Positions 1 to 6,854 of a stretch of 8,537 nt of DNA are shown here, in pieces. Both the position numbers and the translations under genes were made by a program. The DNA is from Modestobacter sp. (GTDB lineage Bacteria > Actinomycetota > Actinomycetes > Mycobacteriales > Geodermatophilaceae): NCBI GenBank assembly GCA_025965635.1, contig JAOPWO010000231.1, positions 1 through 8,537 of the forward strand, written 5' to 3'. Numbering within the stretch: the stretch's first letter is position 1; every line of letters begins with the position of its first letter. Under the pieces are notes generated by a model. That model was not told the DNA's origin. It saw only the letters and a list, made by a program, of their open reading frames with translations, and ran no database searches.

Positions 1-140
1 AGCGGGGGAGCGGCCGGCCTGACCCGGCCGGCCCGCCGCCACCCGCCCCACCGGTCCAGCACCACCCGTCCGCGACCCGACTCCGATCAGGGGGAACTCC
101 CGTGCTCCACCGATCAGCGGCCCACACCCGAGGCGTGCGG
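1..140. other. Left-edge spacer, no gene assigned
   Basis: No convincing gene. Third-position G+C is about 76% in the frame of the deacetylase and 85% in frame 1, lower than in the clear genes. Frame 1 stays open to a TGA at 142-144 that would overlap the GTG at 141, and frame 2 ends at a TGA at 20-22. Either could be the tail of an upstream gene, but too little sequence is present to decide. Confidence 0.4.
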
Positions 141-842
141 GTGAGCACCCCGCCGGTGTTCATGTACCACTCGATCAGCCCGTCGACCCAGCCCGACCCG
201 CACCGGCTCCGGGTGTCCCCGGCACGGCTGGACCGGCACCTGCGGCTGCTGCGCCGGCTGGGCCTGCGCGGGGTCCCGCTCTCGGAGCTGCTGCGTGCCG
301 CCGACCGCGGCGAGGCCCGCGGGCTCGTCGGGCTCACCTTCGACGACGGGTACACCGACTACCTGGAGCACGCCCTCCCGGTGCTGCAGCGGCACGGGAT
401 GACCAGCACGCTCTACGTGGTCGCCGGGCGGCTCGGCGGCTCCAACCAGTGGGACGACGGTCCCCGGCTTGACCTGATCGACGCCGACCAGGTGCGGGCC
501 GTCGCCGCCGCCGGGCACGAGGTGGGGAGCCACACGATGACCCACCCGCGCCTGGCCGGTGCCGACCCCGACGTCCTGGCGGCGGAGATCGGCGGCAGCC
601 GGCAGGTGCTGACCGACGTCCTGCAGGCCGAGGTGGCCAGCTTCTGCTACCCCTACGGCGAGTTCGACGCCGCGGCGGCCGACGCGGTCCAGGCGGCCGG
701 CTACGACTCCGGCTGCGTCATCGGCGACTACTCCCCGGGCGACCGGTTCACGTTGCCACGCTGCTACATCAGCCCACGGGACACCGCCGGGCACCTGGTC
801 GCCCGGATCGTCCGGCACACCGCCCGGCTGCGCCTGCACTGA
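141..842 (+). CDS. NodB-family polysaccharide deacetylase (cytoplasmic)
   Basis: Carbohydrate esterase family 4 (NodB homology) enzyme, expected to remove N- or O-acetyl groups from a glycan with a bound metal ion. In the 233-residue product, motif 1 TFDDG is at residues 66-70 (D68 the likely catalytic base, D69 a metal ligand). Motif 2 SHTMTH supplies H131 and H135 as metal ligands, and YPYG near 170-173 is motif 3. An MYHSIS segment near the N-terminus is common in this family. There is no signal peptide or membrane helix, so it probably acts inside the cell, perhaps on a lipid-linked or nucleotide-sugar precursor (inference). I chose GTG 141 because GAGG lies 7 bases upstream and the protein then begins just before the conserved VFMYHS strand. 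GTG 102, with AGGGGGA 6 bases upstream, would add 13 residues but uses TCA and CGA codons that are rare here. The frame has no stop back to base 3, so a longer protein is not excluded. Family call firm, substrate unknown. Confidence 0.9.
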   Translation: MSTPPVFMYHSISPSTQPDPHRLRVSPARLDRHLRLLRRLGLRGVPLSELLRAADRGEARGLVGLTFDDGYTDYLEHALPVLQRHGMTSTLYVVAGRLGGSNQWDDGPRLDLIDADQVRAVAAAGHEVGSHTMTHPRLAGADPDVLAAEIGGSRQVLTDVLQAEVASFCYPYGEFDAAAADAVQAAGYDSGCVIGDYSPGDRFTLPRCYISPRDTAGHLVARIVRHTARLRLH

Positions 843-859
843 GTTCCGCCACCTGCTGA

Positions 860-878
860 GCCGACCCGCCGGGTCGGC
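860..878 (+). terminator. Hairpin terminator after the deacetylase gene
   Basis: Perfect 8-bp stem GCCGACCC / GGGTCGGC with a 3-base loop, starting 17 bases after the deacetylase stop codon. No T-tract follows, which is usual for actinobacterial intrinsic terminators. It suggests that the deacetylase transcript ends here and that the large secreted-protein gene has its own promoter. Confidence 0.6.
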
Positions 879-895
879 CCCGCGCTGCACGCCAG

Positions 896-913
896 CGCCG
901 GGCCGGCCCGGCG
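896..913. repeat. 18-bp perfect palindrome
   Basis: CGCCGGGCC followed directly by its exact reverse complement GGCCCGGCG. With no spacer it could be a dimeric protein-binding site, or a second hairpin backing up the terminator 18 bases upstream. Chance palindromes are commoner in DNA this rich in G+C, so function is uncertain. Confidence 0.5.
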
Positions 914-1005
914 TTCGCATGCCCGGGGCCGGTCCCAGTGCGACCAGCGCCTGCCCGTTGCCGAGGCACCTGAGTGCGCGGTTGCTGTACGTGTCCGCGC
1001 GTTGT

Positions 1006-1112
1006 TCACCGATCGTCACCGCGGTTCTCGTAGGGGTGCCCGTGACCTGGGCAGATGTACCGGATCGGGTGACACCTTCACCCTGGTGACCGGTCAATCC
1101 TCACGCTTAGTG
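1006..1112 (+). promoter_or_regulatory. Putative promoter/operator cluster of GGTGA/TCACC half-sites
   Basis: TCACC occurs at 1006-1010, 1016-1020 and 1078-1082. GGTGA occurs at 1068-1072 and 1085-1089, and GTGACC at 1042-1047. The first two TCACC copies are direct repeats 10 bp apart, one helical turn. The copies at 1068 and 1078 form an inverted repeat with the same 10-bp spacing. The last copy runs into a perfect 10-bp palindrome, TGACCGGTCA, at 1087-1096. TTAGTG at 1107-1112 is a weak -10 candidate, with TGGTGA 17 bases upstream as a poor -35. The arrangement looks like an operator for a dimeric regulator that would control the secreted-protein gene, but no regulator is identified and the promoter elements are weak matches. 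Confidence 0.35.
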
Positions 1113-1170
1113 TTCATCGACCGCGTTGGGGCCACGAGGGTTCGAGCGGATGAGCGACTGGGGAACGAGC

Positions 1171-4100
1171 ATGACGGCACGGAAGGCGCCTCTGGCGTCG
1201 CGGTGCATCGCAGGCGTCACGAGCCTGGTGTTGGTCGCCGGCGGCTTCGGCATGCTGGCCCCCGCGGCGTGGGCGGACTCCGCCCCGGTGAACCCCGCCG
1301 ACCCGGCGACGCCGACCACGGTCACCGCCGACGCCCTGCCGACCGTGCAGATCAACGGCGTCGCGTGGTCCCAGGTGGTCGTGGGCAACACGGTCTACGT
1401 CGCGGGCAAGTTCACCAGTGCCCGCCCGGCCGGCGCTCCCGCCGGGACGGACGAGACGGTGCGCAGGAACCTCCTCGCCTACGACATCCGCACCGGCGAA
1501 CTGATCACCTCCTTCGCGCCCAGCCTGAACGCCCAGGCGCTGGCGGTGACCGCCTCGCCCGACGGCAAGCGGGTCTACGTCGCCGGCGACTTCACCCAGG
1601 CCGACGGACAGACCCGCAACAGGATCGCGGCCTACGACACCGCCACCGGGCAGCTGGTCGCGGGCTTCAAGCCCAGCGTCTCCGGTCAGGTGCGCGCCCT
1701 CGCCGCCACCAACGACAAGGTCTACCTCGGTGGCACCCTCAGCGCGGTTGGCGGCACCAGCCGCACCAGCCTGGCCGCCGTGTCGGCGTCCAAGGGGGCG
1801 TTGCTCCCCTGGGCCCCGGTGCCCGGTGCCGGCCCGACCACCGGCAACCGGTTGCCCGTCTTCGACTCCACGGGCAACGCCACGAAGACGATGGACACCC
1901 GGGCCAACGCCCGCACCAGCACCGAGGTCATGGCCCTCGTGGTCACCAACGGGGGCGCGCAGGTCGTCGTCGGCGGGCGGTTCGACTCGCTCAACGGCAG
2001 GAAGTCGACCGGCGTGGGAGCGCTGGACGCGGTGACCGGCGCCGCGCGGCCCTTCGACATCGGTACGAAGATCACCAACCAGGGCGTGAACTCCGCCGTC
2101 TACAGCCTCAGCACGGACGGGTCCGTCGTCTACGGCACCGCCTACGACTACTACGGCCCGGGCAACATCGAAGGCACCTTCGCCGTCAACGCCGCCGGGG
2201 GCACGATCCGCTTCATCGGTGACTGCCGCGGCGACTCGTACTCCAATGCCGTCGTGGGCGGCGCTCTCTACGTGGCCTCCCACGCCCACAACTGCGGCAA
2301 CATCGGCGGCTTCCCGGAGCAGACCCCGCAGGTGAACAAGTTCGCCACCGCGGAGAGCCTGGCAGCCACCGGCAGGACCGGCGGTTACACGATGGCGAAC
2401 GCCAACCTCGCCAACCAGCCGGCGCCCGCGCTGCTCGGTTGGTTCCCGACCTTCGCCGGTGGCGACTACACCGGCCAGGACCAGGCCGGCTGGTCGGTGG
2501 CCGGGAACAGCCAGTACGTCGTGTACGGCGGGGAGTTCCCGCGGGTGAACGGCACCGGTCAGGAGGGTCTCGTCCGCTTCGCCTTCGCCGGCACCGCACC
2601 GGCCAAGATGGGCCCGACCGGTGGCGGCCTGACCCCGACCGTGCTGTCGACCAGCCCGGGCACCGCACGGGTGAGCTGGCGCGAGAGCACCGACCAGGAC
2701 GACGCGGTCCTGACCTACCGCATCTACCGGGACAACGGCACCACCCCGGTGCACGAGGTGCGGGCGAACTCCAGCTGGTACGACGTCGACACCCTGGCGT
2801 TCACCGACACGGGGCTGTCGGCCGGTGTGCACACCTACCGGGTCGGGGTCCTGGACCCGACCGGCAACAAGAACACCGGGTCGTGGACGTCGGTGACCGT
2901 CGCCGCGGGCACCACCGCCGCGCGGAACTACGCCGAGACGGTGAAGACCGACGGCGCGACCAGCTACTGGCCGCTCGGCGAGCGCACCGGCGCGGTCGCC
3001 TACGACGCCGCAGGGGGCAGCGACCTCACCGTCGGTACCGGGGTCAGGCTCGGGCAGGCCGGCGCGCTGGCGAAGGACGCCGACCCGGCCGTGTCCACCA
3101 ACGGCACGACGTCGGGTCTGCTGGCCACCCAGAAGCCGGTCCTGGCGCCGCGGAGCTTCTCCGTCGAGGCATGGTTCTCCACCACCTCGTCGGGCGGCGG
3201 CAAGATCATCGGGTTCGGTGACAAGAACACCGTCACCAGCGGCTCCTACGACCGGCACGTCTACATGGACCTCTCCGGCCGGCTGAACTTCGGCCTCTAC
3301 CCGGCAGCCAAGCGGATCGTCACCAGCCCGAGGGCCTACAACGACGGCAAGGCCCATCACGTGGTGGCCACCGTGGACGCCCAGGGCATGAAGCTCTTCG
3401 TCGACGGCGCGCTGGTCGCCTCGCGCGCCGACACCACCAGCGGCCAGCCCGGCTACGGCTACTGGCGGATCGGTGGGGACTCCACCTGGTCGGGTGCGCA
3501 GTTCTTCAACGGCCGCATCGACGAGGTGGCGGTCTACCCGGCGGCCCTCTCGACGACCCAGGTCGGCAACCACTTCCTGGCCGGAAGCACGGGTGCGGTG
3601 ATCAACCGGCCCCCGACGGCGGCGTTCGCCTCGGCCACCGCCGACCTGACCGCGACCCTGGACGGCTCGGCCTCCACCGACGTGGACGGCACGATCACCT
3701 CCTGGGCCTGGACCTTCGGTGACCGGACGACGGGCACCGGCCGCACGGCCAGCCACACCTACCAGGCCGCCGGCACCTACGGCGTCACGCTGACCGTGAC
3801 CGACGACAAGGGCGCCACCGCCACCCGCACCAACCCGGTGACGGTGACCGCCCCGCCGCCGAACGTGGCGCCGACCGCCGCCTTCACGGCTGCGGCCACC
3901 GGGAGGACCGGGGCCTTCGACGCCTCGGCCTCCACGGACACCGACGGCACGGTCGACGGCTACGCCTGGGGCTTCGGTGACGGCCGGACCGGTACGGGCC
4001 GGACCGCGACGCACGGGTACGCCGCGGACGGCACCTACACCGTGACCCTGACGGTCACCGACGACGACGGTGCGGTCACCAGCACGCAGCAGACGGTGAC

Positions 4101-5445
4101 CATCGTCGGCACGGTGCTGGCCCGCGACGGCTTCGACCGGACGGTGTCCGGTGGGCTCGGGACAGCGGACGCGGGCGGCGCCTGGACCGTCTCGGCGGGC
4201 GGCACGCGCCAGTCGGTGGACGACGGGGCAGGGCGCTTCACCATGGCGAAGGGCACCAACACCGGCTCGTACCTGGGCTCGGTCAGCGAGACCAGCACCG
4301 ACGTGCGGACGACGATGTCGCTGTCGGAGGTGCCCACGGGCGGCGGGGCCCTGGTCTACGTCGGGGCTCGCCGGGTCGCGGCCGACCAGGCCTACCAGGC
4401 CCGGGTCCGCTTCCTGGCCGACGGCCGGATCGGCGTGGCCGCGGTGAAGCTGGCCGGCAGCGCCGACGAGGTCGTCATCGGCCAGGAGGTCGTGCTCTCC
4501 GGGACCTACCCGGCCGGCACCGAGCTCAACGTCCGCGCCACGGCCTCGGGCACCGGTACCACCGACCTCACCGTCACGGTCTGGGCGGCGGGCACGGCGG
4601 AGCCGGCCGTGCCGACGGTCAGCGTCACCGACGCCACCGAGGCGCTGCAGGCAGCGGGCGGGGTCGGCCTCACGGCCTACCTGTCCGGCAGCGCCACCGC
4701 CCCGGTCGAGCTCCGCATCGCCGACCTCCAGGTCACCCCGGTCGGCGCAGAGGTCCTGGCGCAGCCCGAGGTGCCGGCGCAGCCCGAGGTGCCGGCGCAG
4801 CCCGCGGTCATCGCCGCGGACGGCTTCGACCGGACCGTCGCCGGCGGCCTCGGCACGGCAGAGGACGGCGGCGCGTGGACGGTCACGGCCGGCGGCGCGC
4901 GGCAGTCGGTGGCCGACGGGGCGGCGACGTTCGCCCTGACCAGGGGCACCAACACCGGCTCCTACCTCGCCGAGGTCGCGCAGACGGGTGTGGACGTCCG
5001 CACCACGCTCTCGCTGTCCTCCGTCCCGACCGGTGGTGGCGCCAGCGTCTACGTGGGCGCCCGGCGGGTGGGCACGAACCTGGCCTACCAGGGCCGGGTG
5101 CGCTTCCTCGTCGACGGCACCGTCGGTGTGGCGCTGGTCAAGCAGGCCGGCACCAGCGACGACGTGCTGCTGGGCAAGGAGGTCGTGCTCACGGGCCTGA
5201 CCTACGTCCCGGGCACCGAGCTGGAGGTCCGGGTGACCGCTTCCGGCACGAACCCGACCGCGCTGTCGGCCACGGTGTGGGCGGCCGGCACGGCCGAGCC
5301 GACCACCCCGACGGTGACCGGCAGCGACGCCTCCGAGGCGCTCCAGGCGTCGGGTGCGGTGGGTCTGACCGCCTACCTGTCCGGCAGCGCCGCGTCCTCG
5401 GTGGACGTGCGGTTCTCCTCGATCACCGTCACCCCGGTCGACTGA
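1171..5445 (+). CDS. Large secreted modular protein: beta-propeller, FN3, LamG, two PKD, twin C-terminal repeats
   Basis: Predicted exported protein of 1,424 residues with no enzyme motif that I recognise; probably a carbohydrate-binding or structural surface protein. Residues 1-35 form a Sec signal peptide (basic start, hydrophobic core, AWA before D36). Residues ~70-485 carry seven strand motifs of the VYVAGxF type near 75, 135, 184, 265, 320, 367 and 450, as in a seven-bladed propeller of delta-60-like repeats. Next come a fibronectin III-like domain (~488-580), a LamG-like jelly roll (~586-805), PKD domains at ~812-894 (WTFGD) and ~898-979 (WGFGDG), and two homologous repeats (986-1191, 1217-1423). 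C352 and C375 are the only mature cysteines and may form a disulfide. There is no LPXTG motif or C-terminal membrane anchor. ATG 1171 is preferred because GGGGAA lies 5 bases upstream and the signal peptide starts cleanly; ATG 1150 and TTG 1126 are alternatives. Its position between a deacetylase and a Wzx/Wzy pair suggests a role with the exported polysaccharide (inference). Confidence 0.85.
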   Translation: MTARKAPLASRCIAGVTSLVLVAGGFGMLAPAAWADSAPVNPADPATPTTVTADALPTVQINGVAWSQVVVGNTVYVAGKFTSARPAGAPAGTDETVRRNLLAYDIRTGELITSFAPSLNAQALAVTASPDGKRVYVAGDFTQADGQTRNRIAAYDTATGQLVAGFKPSVSGQVRALAATNDKVYLGGTLSAVGGTSRTSLAAVSASKGALLPWAPVPGAGPTTGNRLPVFDSTGNATKTMDTRANARTSTEVMALVVTNGGAQVVVGGRFDSLNGRKSTGVGALDAVTGAARPFDIGTKITNQGVNSAVYSLSTDGSVVYGTAYDYYGPGNIEGTFAVNAAGGTIRFIGDCRGDSYSNAVVGGALYVASHAHNCGNIGGFPEQTPQVNKFATAESLAATGRTGGYTMANANLANQPAPALLGWFPTFAGGDYTGQDQAGWSVAGNSQYVVYGGEFPRVNGTGQEGLVRFAFAGTAPAKMGPTGGGLTPTVLSTSPGTARVSWRESTDQDDAVLTYRIYRDNGTTPVHEVRANSSWYDVDTLAFTDTGLSAGVHTYRVGVLDPTGNKNTGSWTSVTVAAGTTAARNYAETVKTDGATSYWPLGERTGAVAYDAAGGSDLTVGTGVRLGQAGALAKDADPAVSTNGTTSGLLATQKPVLAPRSFSVEAWFSTTSSGGGKIIGFGDKNTVTSGSYDRHVYMDLSGRLNFGLYPAAKRIVTSPRAYNDGKAHHVVATVDAQGMKLFVDGALVASRADTTSGQPGYGYWRIGGDSTWSGAQFFNGRIDEVAVYPAALSTTQVGNHFLAGSTGAVINRPPTAAFASATADLTATLDGSASTDVDGTITSWAWTFGDRTTGTGRTASHTYQAAGTYGVTLTVTDDKGATATRTNPVTVTAPPPNVAPTAAFTAAATGRTGAFDASASTDTDGTVDGYAWGFGDGRTGTGRTATHGYAADGTYTVTLTVTDDDGAVTSTQQTVTIVGTVLARDGFDRTVSGGLGTADAGGAWTVSAGGTRQSVDDGAGRFTMAKGTNTGSYLGSVSETSTDVRTTMSLSEVPTGGGALVYVGARRVAADQAYQARVRFLADGRIGVAAVKLAGSADEVVIGQEVVLSGTYPAGTELNVRATASGTGTTDLTVTVWAAGTAEPAVPTVSVTDATEALQAAGGVGLTAYLSGSATAPVELRIADLQVTPVGAEVLAQPEVPAQPEVPAQPAVIAADGFDRTVAGGLGTAEDGGAWTVTAGGARQSVADGAATFALTRGTNTGSYLAEVAQTGVDVRTTLSLSSVPTGGGASVYVGARRVGTNLAYQGRVRFLVDGTVGVALVKQAGTSDDVLLGKEVVLTGLTYVPGTELEVRVTASGTNPTALSATVWAAGTAEPTTPTVTGSDASEALQASGAVGLTAYLSGSAASSVDVRFSSITVTPVD
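4126..5442 (+). repeat. Tandem duplication of a ~206-residue C-terminal domain
   Basis: Copy A (4126-4743, residues 986-1191) and copy B (4819-5439, residues 1217-1423) both begin DGFDRTV and share GTNTGSYL, VPTGGG, VYVGARRV, TVWAAGTAEP and VGLTAYLSGS. By hand alignment about 140 of 206 positions are identical, with one single-residue gap. The strand-rich, Gly/Thr/Ser-rich pattern suggests a jelly-roll (concanavalin-like) fold. I have seen similar segments at the ends of other actinobacterial PKD/LamG secreted proteins but know of no assigned function. High identity suggests a fairly recent duplication or continuing homogenisation. Confidence 0.85.
4759..4804 (+). repeat. 18-bp tandem repeat encoding a Pro-rich linker
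   Basis: Two exact copies of an 18-bp unit (4759-4776 and 4777-4794) plus a third partial copy encode AQPEVP AQPEVP AQPAV, residues about 1197-1213. The repeat is in frame and separates the two C-terminal domains, so copy-number slippage would change linker length by six residues at a time without breaking the gene. Confidence 0.9.
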
Positions 5446-5451
5446 CCGGAC

Positions 5452-5487
5452 CCGCGGGGGCCGCACCACCCGGTGCGGCCCCCGCGG
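5452..5487 (+). terminator. Strong 16-bp hairpin terminator
   Basis: A perfect 16-bp stem (left arm 5452-5467, right arm 5472-5487) with a 4-base loop ACCC begins 7 bases after the stop codon of the secreted-protein gene. It is far longer and more stable than any other hairpin in the window. No T-tract follows, as is common in actinobacteria. It should end transcription of the large gene and isolate the flippase/polymerase pair. Confidence 0.9.
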
Positions 5488-5501
5488 TCACCAGTTCGGA
5501 T

Positions 5502-5547
5502 GACACCCGGTCCCGCTCAGGCGGTGCCGGGTGTCCTGGTTGGGAGG
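5502..5547 (+). promoter_or_regulatory. Leader hairpin and ribosome binding site of the flippase gene
   Basis: A perfect 9-bp stem GACACCCGG / CCGGGTGTC (5502-5510 and 5527-5535) with a 16-base loop lies 6 bases ahead of GGGAGG (5542-5547), a good ribosome binding site 8 bases before GTG 5556. The binding site fixes that start. Only 68 bases separate the preceding terminator from the start codon, so any promoter must fit here. The hairpin could be an operator, a leader structure, or part of a two-hairpin terminator with the one upstream. I see no convincing -35/-10 pair. Confidence 0.4.
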
Positions 5548-5555
5548 ATCGGCAG

Positions 5556-6854
5556 GTGACCGGTCTCCTGCGTGTGCTGCGGCGTCCTGCCGCCGGGGCG
5601 CTGGCCGGGCAGGCCACATCGGCGCTGGCCGGACTGGTCCTCCAGGTCGCCGCCGCCCGCGAGCTGGGCGCCGCGGGGCTGGCCGCCTTCTCCCTCGCCT
5701 ACGGGGCGATCGTGCTGGCCACCGCCGTCTCCAGCGGCCTGGTCGGCGACTCCCTCACCGTGCTGGACCGCACCGACCCCGGCATCCGGGCCGGACTGCA
5801 CGTGGGCACCGCCGTCGTCTCCGCCGCCGCGGGGACGATCGGCTGTCTGCTGGCCGTCGTCACGGGCGTGGTGCCGGTGTGGGCCGGCCTGCTCCTGGGC
5901 CTGGCGACCGCGGCCTTCATCGTCGAGGACACGCTGCGCCGCCTGCTCATGGCGACCGGCCGGTTCTGGTCGCTCCCGGCCGTGGACGCCACCAGCATGG
6001 CGCTCGCCCTGGGCGTCCTCGTCTGGGCCGGGCTGGCCGGGGAGCTGACCCTCACCTCGTTCGTCCTCGCCCTGCTCACCGGCCAGGCCGGCGCAGCGGT
6101 GGTGGCCTGGAAGCTGGTGCCGGCAGCCGAGCGCCCCCGCGGCCCGTGGCGGCGGCCGGCGCTGGCGGTCGTGGCGTCGTTCGGCGCCTGGCGCGCCGCC
6201 TCTCAGGCGGTCCGCCCGGCGCTGCTCACCCTGCTCCGCGTGTTCGTCGTCGCCCTCGCCGGCGCTGCCGCCTACGGCCCGCTGGAGGCGGCGCGGGTGT
6301 ACACCGCGCCGACCCTCGTGCTGGTCGCCGGCCTCGGCTCCTTCCTCCTCCCGTACTTCGCCTCGCTCCGTCCCCGCGGCCCGGCCACCGGACTGCGCAC
6401 GGCCGACCGCGCCGCGGCCGGCCTGGCGCTCGCGGTCGGGGTCATCGGGCTGGCCGGCGTCCTCGCGTTGCCCTGGCTGGGCCCGCTGCTCACCGGTGGC
6501 GGGTACGACGTCCCGGTCGGAGCGGTGGTCGGCTGGGCCCTGTACGCCGTCGCGGGCGCTGTCCTGCTGCCCTACTCGGGCCTGGCTGCCGTCCACGGGG
6601 GCCAGCGGCAGGTGCTCGTCCTGCGCGGCCTCGAGTTCGCCGTGCTCGGCCTGGCGCTGCTTGTCGTCGCGCTCGGCGACGGCGGCATCGTGTGGGTGCC
6701 ACTCGTGCTCGCGGTCGGCCCGGTGCTGGCCGCGGCGGCGGTGCGCCAGTCGGTGGTCCTGCCGATCGTGCGGAGCGCCGCAGCGGATCCGGTCGCCGGG
6801 CGGTCGGCCGCTCCGGTCGGGGCCTCGCTGCGCTCCGCGGCGGAGGCACCGTGA
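5556..6854 (+). CDS. Polysaccharide flippase, Wzx-like (MOP superfamily)
   Basis: Integral membrane protein of 432 residues, expected to move lipid-linked oligosaccharide repeat units across the cytoplasmic membrane. The sequence is a run of roughly 12 hydrophobic segments rich in Ala, Leu, Val and Gly with short Arg-bearing loops. The first segment (AGQATSALAGLVLQVAAARE, about residues 17-36) resembles the first helix of oligosaccharide flippases of the MATE/Wzx type. The length is slightly short but within the usual 400-500 residues. A charged central loop (PAAERPRGPWRR) separates the N- and C-terminal halves, as expected for this two-bundle fold. The start is GTG 5556, set by GGGAGG 8 bases upstream; the frame extends further left, but only through the secreted-protein gene and its terminator. 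The stop overlaps the polymerase start, so the two are probably co-translated. Substrate cannot be read from the sequence; a lipid II-type flippase is less likely given the neighbour. Confidence 0.82.
   Translation: MTGLLRVLRRPAAGALAGQATSALAGLVLQVAAARELGAAGLAAFSLAYGAIVLATAVSSGLVGDSLTVLDRTDPGIRAGLHVGTAVVSAAAGTIGCLLAVVTGVVPVWAGLLLGLATAAFIVEDTLRRLLMATGRFWSLPAVDATSMALALGVLVWAGLAGELTLTSFVLALLTGQAGAAVVAWKLVPAAERPRGPWRRPALAVVASFGAWRAASQAVRPALLTLLRVFVVALAGAAAYGPLEAARVYTAPTLVLVAGLGSFLLPYFASLRPRGPATGLRTADRAAAGLALAVGVIGLAGVLALPWLGPLLTGGGYDVPVGAVVGWALYAVAGAVLLPYSGLAAVHGGQRQVLVLRGLEFAVLGLALLVVALGDGGIVWVPLVLAVGPVLAAAAVRQSVVLPIVRSAAADPVAGRSAAPVGASLRSAAEAP
6842..6854 (+). promoter_or_regulatory. Ribosome binding site and GTGA stop/start overlap
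   Basis: GGAGG at 6842-6846 lies 4 bases before GTG 6851, whose last two bases with the next A form the TGA stop of the flippase. This four-base overlap, with the binding site inside the upstream gene, is the usual arrangement for translational coupling and decides the polymerase start. Confidence 0.8.

Larger units (their letters stand above)
843..1170. other. Intergenic region, 328 bases, control region of the secreted-protein gene
   Basis: No protein-coding gene is supported here. The left third holds the hairpin at 860-878 and the palindrome at 896-913. From about 960 the base composition becomes noticeably richer in A+T than the surrounding coding DNA, as expected of a promoter region. 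The right part carries GGTGA/TCACC half-sites and a TGACCGGTCA palindrome, annotated separately. The last 45 bases, 1126-1170, are in frame with the large gene through TTG 1126 and ATG 1150, so they could belong to its N-terminus. Confidence 0.6.

Noticed and set aside
11..30. Inverted repeat CGGCCGG / CCGGCCG around a TGA at the left edge
   Set aside because: Arms made only of G and C with self-complementary sequence arise easily in this composition, and the upstream gene it might terminate cannot be seen.
2221..2235. RGDS tetrapeptide in the secreted protein, resembling an integrin-binding motif
   Set aside because: Short motif in a probable propeller loop of a likely environmental actinobacterium; chance occurrence is sufficient and no host link is visible.
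1114..5469. A 1,451-residue minus-strand open frame opposite the secreted-protein gene
   Set aside because: It is a high-GC shadow: Gly/Arg/Val/Pro-rich low-complexity translation with no domain, while the + strand encodes clear signal peptide, LamG and PKD motifs.
4875..5555. N-terminal extension of the flippase frame back into the secreted-protein gene
   Set aside because: The extension crosses the strong terminator and is an off-frame reading of the repeat domain; GTG 5556 has a good ribosome binding site.
5531..6850. Extension of the polymerase frame upstream through the flippase gene
   Set aside because: It is an Arg/Gly/Pro-rich off-frame reading of the flippase; the GTG at 6851 with GGAGG and the GTGA overlap gives the natural start.
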